A stretch of DNA of 24,494 bases from Paramacrobiotus richtersi (lineage: Eukaryota; Tardigrada; Eutardigrada; Parachela; Macrobiotidae), in NCBI GenBank assembly GCA_034698045.1, contig JAQGAU010000730.1:1-24494 (forward strand), given 5' to 3'. The notes under the pieces are model-generated. The model worked only from the letters and a program-made list of their open reading frames with translations, made no database searches and had not been told where the DNA came from. A program made the position numbers and the translations under genes. Positions 19,268 to 24,494 of this stretch are shown here, piece by piece. Numbering within the stretch: position 1 is the first letter of the stretch; the number at the start of each line of letters is the position of its first letter.

Positions 19268-21137
19268 TCAGCCGAATCTAAATCCAAAGAGAGCACGGAA
19301 AGTATAAAACGAATCGTCACGTTCACGATCCTTGTACAACTGGAGCAGAGCATGCTGAGTGAGCTTCGTCAGGTGTCGAGCATCAACACCGTCTAGACGA
19401 GCGTCTCCAAAGGGATAAAACGTCATTCCGCGGTAGCACACACAGTCTCGGGGGTCAAGGGTTTGGGCGATGTTTAGTATCTGCAAAGAACAATCAGTGC
19501 AAAGTTATGGCGGCGGAACTCTAATGTGCAGTTGCAGTATAGCGGGCGACAGCCTTTCTGTTGAAACAGTTTTTCTGACCTGGGCAATTTTATTGGAGAA
19601 CTTGGTTGGAACAGAGCGGCTGGCCATACATTTCACCAAGCGCTCCATGTCTTTACCATCCAGATCGCAAAGTCCATTGTTCAGGATGGTCCAGAAGCTT
19701 TTGACGGTCAGTTGACTAGTTAGCTGTTGGTTAGAGAAGCGTACAATGAATTCAAGATGTCGCCGGCATTTTATCAGCTTCACTGTGATTTCAACGTTCT
19801 TTAAGACCAGCTGCTGGCAAACTCCCGCCAGTGTTACAAAACTCTGGCACAACGCCTTGACCCAGTCGGACCCGTCGACAAGAAGCTTCCACTTTCCGGC
19901 CAATAACAGTGTCTTTGTACCCGACAATCCCTTTTCGACCAGTATACACTGTACCACTCGGGCAGTAGTGTCCAGTTGGTAATGCCACGCACCGTCTCCA
20001 CCATACACGGTCAGTGTCTTGGTATCCGGTGTCCAGCAGTTGTACAGGCACGCAGTCATGCGGTACACTGCGAGTGAACATGACGGGTGGTCAGTATACG
20101 TCAGGGAAACAGTCAGCAGGCGACGCAAATATGCCGACACCAGGATCGTTTCCTACGTTTTACACACTCCACGGAGCTTGGTCTGCTGCAGGGTTGTCAA
20201 ACATTCAAAGATTTGTGGAAAAATGGTCGGATCGCGATAAAGGGACTGGATATCGCCTTCAGGGAGGATTGTTGCTGGGCTGTGGCAGCGCCTGCTTTCC
20301 ACAATATTAACTTCGTAATTGAGCAGAGAATGCAGTATTCCATCCTAAAAAGAGAGCAAAATACAAGAACCCCATAAAATATGAAAAACCATGGCGATAG
20401 TGCTAGGAAACGTAGCACTAGTAAATCAGTGCACCTATATCCATTGATATACAGTTTTATACACAAAGATTTCATTATCCATTACGTACGAGAGGCTCCA
20501 GACACGTGCTCTTCCAAACGCCATGGGACCAAAAATCCTTATTACGCATTTCCAGAATGGCCAACTCTTTCGCTACTCCCGGGTATGGGTTGCTGAGCAC
20601 TTGGGTGGCCATCATGTAGTACCCGCGCTCTCGGCAGTATGCGTTGAATGCCGCGATCAGTTGGTCATCTAAGAAAGCGCCGAGTTGACTAGGCAACACA
20701 ACTACCTTCCTCGCGAACTGCCCATCCCCTACTAGCAAGGAAGCCTCCGACTCCTCTCTGGACCGAATACGCTCGTCTACCACGGCTCCCTTTAGCTGAC
20801 GATCTGGCAGAATGACACTGACCAGGCCAAAAGCGTCCAGGAGCATGCCTGGATACCACTTCCACGGATCCCCGGGCTGTAAACGCAGCAGTACCTCCAC
20901 CTGGCGCTCCTCTGGCATCACAAGCCCAGAATTCCTAGCGTTACTCAAGTAATCGGAGTGTCGGCGATGGTATACGTCGCCGAAGGGAACCAGTCTAGGG
21001 CCGGCGTTTCCAGTTCCTCCAAGATGCACAATAAGGCCCCCATCCACGGCATCGATCACGCGGCCACTGTGCAGCAATCCATCTTCTCCGCGCACATCCA
21101 CGCTGTTCCAAGCCAATTCCGTAATATTAAACGACAT
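19268..21137 (-). CDS. F-box protein gene with an in-frame stop (possible recent pseudogene)
   Basis: Exons 20490-21137 (ATG at 21137, 216 codons, donor CTC|GTACGT), 19520-20344 (acceptor CTCTTTTTAG) and 19268-19480 (acceptor TTCTTTGCAG), all phase 0. The N-terminal 216 aa have repeated short beta-type segments (WNSVDVRGEDGLLHSGRVI; GDPWKWYPGMLLDAFG) that faintly resemble Tudor/Agenet barrels. Exon 2 starts with an F-box: FPQIFECLTTLQQTKLRGVCKT followed by TAG, then ETILVSAYLRRLLTVS. The stop is codon 280, where F-boxes have Trp. The frame continues open for about 280 more codons. The last intron would be 39 nt with a weak donor (GTTCCG). F-box proteins bind SKP1 in ubiquitin ligases. Either a pseudogene, a TGG-to-TAG error or variant, or readthrough. 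Confidence 0.6.
20153..20155 (-). other. In-frame TAG inside the F-box
   Basis: Reads AAA ACG TAG GAA ACG. One base from TGG, the Trp codon expected after VCKT. No stop-free splice alternative is apparent. Confidence 0.8.
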
Positions 21138-21549
21138 TCGGACAATTCTGAGTTCTTATAACGTACAAGAATAGGTATCACTCAGGCATCAACGAACACC
21201 TAATTACCTAAATTCTGGAAAAGATCGCAGCGGAAAAACTGTAGACTGATCATCATTGCAACAGTAATCACCTGGTAGTGAGCGGCTGCCATACTTTCAC
21301 TATGACACAGTCTGCGTGCGTTGTGCGTACCGCCGGTACCGGTATACGGTAAATGTGCCATATGAATAGTAAGCTACGTAATCGCATCTGATCGCTGTGA
21401 AATGCGATGGTTAGGATTCAGCTGATAGCCCAGCATGAAAAAATGTGTATGGATATGGAACTACGGCTTTGGCATTCGAGTGACATGAACGCCTAGAAGT
21501 ACGCAGTTTCTAATAACGAAATCATTTACGTATGCACGGACATCCATGA
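21138..21549. other. Intergenic spacer with a short repeated motif
   Basis: No gene seen. A 28-codon minus frame (ATG at 21546, MDVRAYVNDFVIRNCVLLG...) starts just after the BTB-BACK stop and covers the repeated motif. It is probably not a gene. Confidence 0.4.
21501..21531. repeat. Dispersed 31-base motif, copy 2
   Basis: Matches 14124-14154 at 29 of 31 positions and in the same orientation. On the minus strand both copies can be read as DYVIRNCVL / DFVIRNCVL. Confidence 0.5.
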
Positions 21550-22935
21550 CTATATACCACCTTCATCGATTTTCATGTTCCATTTGTAGACCATTCCATT
21601 CAAGTGAGCCATGAGATAACACTGACCACTGACGAAGGCCTCTTCGAACTGCGCCGACACCTTCTGGTCGCTGAGCGAATACGCCAGCGTTCTGATCTGT
21701 TGCCCGTGCTGGAACCGAAACCAAAGGGCACCATTAACCACTGGTCCCATGTCTTTGTAGACGGACCATGGCGCGATGTCCGATGGCAGCGGTATGGGAG
21801 AGACTTTGTTTGTTCGCCAGTCGAACACTTTCAGATTGACCTGGTTGCGGTCAGCAAAGAACAGGAAGACTTTCTCAGTGTGATAGCGCTCGCGTCGTTG
21901 AACGGTCAGAATGTAAGGGGATGGGAAGGTGCTTTTCTGGATGGTGATCAGAGTTTCTCGTAACGGTCCCATGGCCGTTAAAATTGCTGTATGCACAGTG
22001 CCCGGCAGCAAATCCCATCTGATTTCTGGTAACAGGAGGTCGAAGATTTCTTTCGTGCAGCGAGAGGGATACCGGTGATTGCACCAACGCATAACAGCCT
22101 AATAGAAACAAAAAAATATGCTGCACAATAGAAGTACTGTCCATATGATACCATTGGTGGTTGCAAAATTTTGCCTGTGTGAAAACAGTAATTAGTAAGA
22201 TGGTAACAGAAAAAAAACATACATACCTGATAAACTTCCATTTCGGATGACACACCCAAAAAGCTTTCTTTGATCAGTTTCAGAATTTCCGGCAAGGGGA
22301 GCTCCAAAAATTCTGCATCATTTGCTTTATTCGAGAAATCATTTTGGATATCCGCAAGACACCCAGCAATCGTATTCACTCTTTTCGGCGGAGGCGACGC
22401 TGGCCGCTTCTCCTGCTGCAGCGGAGCAAGTCCTGCAAATCAGAGAAATAGTGCTCACAAAAACGAGGCCTAGGTACGCGCGTGGTTGCACAGTATTCAA
22501 CATAATTTTTAGCATAATAAAGTATGCTTAAACTATTCCCATAAATAGTATCATTATCATTAAAAATTACTTACCAACTCTCTGCCAACTAATTTTCAGA
22601 AAAGCAGCGGCCTTATGCAGCATGTGTAGTGTTAATCCGTGGGACTTTGGATTGCTGTCCAAAGGCATCCCTGGATTAAGTGCGGCCAGTATGACGACAT
22701 GGACGGCAAAGGAATCAAGATCAGCTGGTAGATTAATACGGTACTCCATGCACCGTGGATGGTGTTCACTTTTGAGAAATGCTCGATCGGGTAGCAACTC
22801 TTGTATGTCTCGTCGCTTGACAAACTGCTCGTAGCCCCCAATCAACAGTTTGACGACCTGGCTGCAGATATGGATATCGGCGATTTCTTTCATGGGATGG
22901 ACATGATCCAGTTTACGCTTTCCACGATTGTCCAT
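21550..22935 (-). CDS. BTB-BACK (Kelch-like) protein
   Basis: Three exons with matching phases: 22575-22935, 22227-22432 and 21550-22098, giving 371 aa from the ATG at 22935 to TAG. Residues about 18-120 are a divergent BTB domain (DIHICSQVV; LDSFAVHVVILAALNPG; LHMLHKAAAFLKIS). Exon 2 adds a Pro-rich link (KRPASPPPK) and the start of the BACK domain: LELPLPEILKLIKESFLGVS, SEMEVYQ. Exon 3 continues it (AVMRWCNHRYPSRCTKE; LLLPEIRWDLLPG). A C-terminal region of about 120 aa may be a worn Kelch-type part (KVFLFFADRNQVNLKVFDW). Such proteins usually bring substrates to CUL3 ubiquitin ligases; that is family knowledge. The BTB lacks the usual DV-x-F-xxHK-xxL lead, so CUL3 binding is unsure. Splice sites are strong (GTAAGT, GTATGT, TTTGCAG, CTATTAG). 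Confidence 0.75.
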
Positions 22936-24000
22936 AATCTTTGGTAATAAGTCATAAAGTAAAACTATTGTAACTGTATGTCAGACAGCTGTAAAACTGA
23001 TAAGTTTAGTCTACCCGGTTTAATACCAGAAGGAACTCACAGCGCAGTCCAAAGTGTTGCAATATGCTCGTAGTATCGGTACTATTACAGAACCATAATG
23101 CACACCATGTAGCGTACGAACTACGAACAATAGCGATGTAGTTCCACCGCTATTGTTAAACATCCGGATTGAGCCGGCCAGTACGGATGCTTTACAAACC
23201 TGCGCAATCGATATGACCATAAATACGCAGAAGTTTCGAGACCTTCGAGATGACCCACAGAAGCACGCGCGTTTTTTTGTGTTGTATCAAATATCATTCA
23301 CAATACTGTAGAAGTATGCATAATCTTGGTGCGCCATGTTACAAATGGCAGAGCCAAACAGCTGGACGTGAAAACTTCCACTGGAAGGGGAAACAGTCGG
23401 AACACTGTCAAAAACACGAAAACCTCGAACCACTGGTTAAAACCAGAATGTACAAAAGAAAACCTGGAAGCATACAATTCCGCGAAAAGTTAGCGTATTT
23501 GAATACAGACAATTAAGTTCTGACCATCACAATAAAATTTAATGATAATTACTGTATGACGTAAACTCCATGCGAAACGTGGCGCCGGTGATGGGCCTCG
23601 GTGATGATCGGGTCATACTCGCTATGAGATAAAAACTTGGTTGATTAAAAAAAGTGTACACAAGATGATTTTGGCCATAATTATCATACAGATAGTAACG
23701 AAACTGCAAAAGTAGAGCAATATATACACAGACTGGCAGCGTAGTAACTTACTAGTAGCAAGTTAGCAAAGCCCGTGGTGATTACTGATTACTGATTATG
23801 TCTAAAATGTTCAAACTAAATTATCCGAAGGAGAATATTCCACAGCAAACAACAGCTAACTAGACGCAGCATTTGCTGAAAGTAAACTAATTTCACCGGC
23901 TTCCACCGTTGGTGCCGCCGTCGATATTATACAGAACAGCCTACGTAGAATACTTTCTTCACGGGCTGGAAATGAACGGGTTTAGTTGGTTACGACAACA
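22936..24000. other. Intergenic with one weak plus-strand gene candidate
   Basis: A plus frame 23250-23516 (possible exon start after acceptor ATACTGTAG near 23309; contains GAPCYKWQSQ and a basic C terminus) ends 14 bases before an AATAAA (23531-23536), which favours a real 3' exon. No upstream exon was found. A perfect 10-bp hairpin lies at 23126-23157. From 23540 to 24000 I see nothing. Confidence 0.3.
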
Positions 24001-24168
24001 TCAACCGTAAAACAAATTCCCCGAAATCCAAGCCAAACATCTGTCCACCTTTGTCGTAGAAATACAGTCCGCATTGGATGGTTCGAAACCGTAACAACTG
24101 CAAGTCCGGACAAATGTATTCGTACAAACGTCAAGGGTTTTGAATGAACATGATTTCCAAGCTAATGG
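24001..24168 (-). CDS. 3' exon of a Cys-rich secreted-type protein
   Basis: A phase-0 exon after acceptor GCGCATTAG. It reads PLAWKSCSFKTLDVC, then TNTFVRTCSCYGFEPSNADC and STTKVDRCLAW, ending FYG with TGA at 24001. Six cysteines in 56 codons suggest an extracellular disulfide-rich module. Upstream exons would lie at 24171 or beyond the window. The frame overlaps a different minus frame at 24131-24334. I favour this one because of its cysteine pattern. Confidence 0.4.
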   Translation of the reverse strand, partial: PLAWKSCSFKTLDVCTNTFVRTCSCYGFEPSNADCISTTKVDRCLAWISGNLFYG

Positions 24169-24334
24169 CTAATGCGCATGCAAAAAACATTTCATGGTTC
24201 CTGTACTGTTCAGCATTGTGACTGGTCTCAGCAAGATGCTGCTGAATGATAATCCGTGCACGTTCCTCCGATAAGGGAATCGAAAGTACATTTTTTTCAG
24301 ACGGAGTGGTGATGGGCATTTGTTGGCCGAGCAT
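24131..24334 (-). CDS. 67-aa ATG-started frame, unknown
   Basis: ATG at 24334, TGA at 24131. Has a charged, helical middle (SEERARIIIQQHLAETSHNA) and a hydrophobic end (FFACALAISLEIMFI) that could be a membrane segment. It overlaps the Cys-rich exon in another frame, so probably only one of the two is fully real, or this frame supplies an upstream exon of that gene. No family recognised. Confidence 0.3.
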   Translation of the reverse strand: MLGQQMPITTPSEKNVLSIPLSEERARIIIQQHLAETSHNAEQYRNHEMFFACALAISLEIMFIQNP

Positions 24335-24494
24335 TTTTCTGGTTGTTACTTGTTCAACTAGACATCATGATCAGTGCTGTCTAGCTTTGGATCGCAACGT
24401 GCAAGGCTCGCAAATGTCACAGTCGACTGACAATAAGGATTATTATTCATTTTTATTCATTCCAGACAATATTATTCATTTTGGTTCACTTTGA

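Noticed and set aside
19470-20377. Plus-strand frames opposite the F-box gene
   Set aside because: Antisense to a protein-like minus frame with clear F-box residues and splice sites; no features of their own.
23126-23157. Perfect 10-bp hairpin with 12-base loop
   Set aside because: Short enough to arise by chance, and with no T-tract or neighbouring RNA-gene features.
1-24494. tRNA, rRNA, CRISPR, operon or plasmid features
   Set aside because: None seen. Intron structure and domain content show nuclear eukaryotic DNA.

Overview
The window is eukaryotic nuclear DNA from a small-genome animal. Genes are split by short GT-AG introns, many of 50-70 nt, and the products carry metazoan secreted domains (astacin, CAP, WAP) and intracellular BTB-BACK, F-box and HMG-box domains. 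There are no operons, rRNA or tRNA. Compact introns plus expanded secreted and F-box/BTB families would suit a tardigrade or another small ecdysozoan, but that is inference. All gene models were spliced by hand from reading frame, splice signals and intron phase.

Layout. 1-4214 (minus strand) is a group of small secreted-protein genes: a partial two-domain gene (1-1615), an orphan related exon (2260-2333), a Gly/Cys-rich secreted ORF (2800-3258) and a two-exon gene (3729-4214). Several share one short Cys/aromatic domain that I do not recognise. A fold-back element (1870-2221) lies inside the group. 4442-5606 (plus) is a six-exon WAP-type gene with an 11-nt microexon. 5778-6004 (minus) is a tiny secreted Cys-rich peptide gene. 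6652-7422 (minus) is an intronless secreted protein of unknown family. 8304-8973 (minus) is a four-exon HMG-box protein.

The centre of the window is a tandem pair of CAP-domain genes on the minus strand. The first (9378-13236, ten exons, about 827 aa) joins a signal peptide, an astacin domain whose zinc-binding and catalytic residues are all replaced, four cysteine-framed cadherin-like repeats of about 88 aa, and a C-terminal CAP domain. The second (14665 to about 17213) has its own four repeats and CAP domain, with exon boundaries in the same places, but no astacin part could be found.

18019-18524 is a pogo/Tigger-like MITE with a TA target duplication. 19268-21137 (minus) is an F-box protein gene interrupted by an in-frame TAG where the F-box normally has Trp. 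21550-22935 (minus) is a three-exon BTB-BACK gene. The right end holds fragments of further Cys-rich secreted genes.

Most genes are secreted and most lie on the minus strand, which suggests local duplication of extracellular protein genes. The HMG-box, F-box and BTB-BACK genes are the intracellular exceptions.
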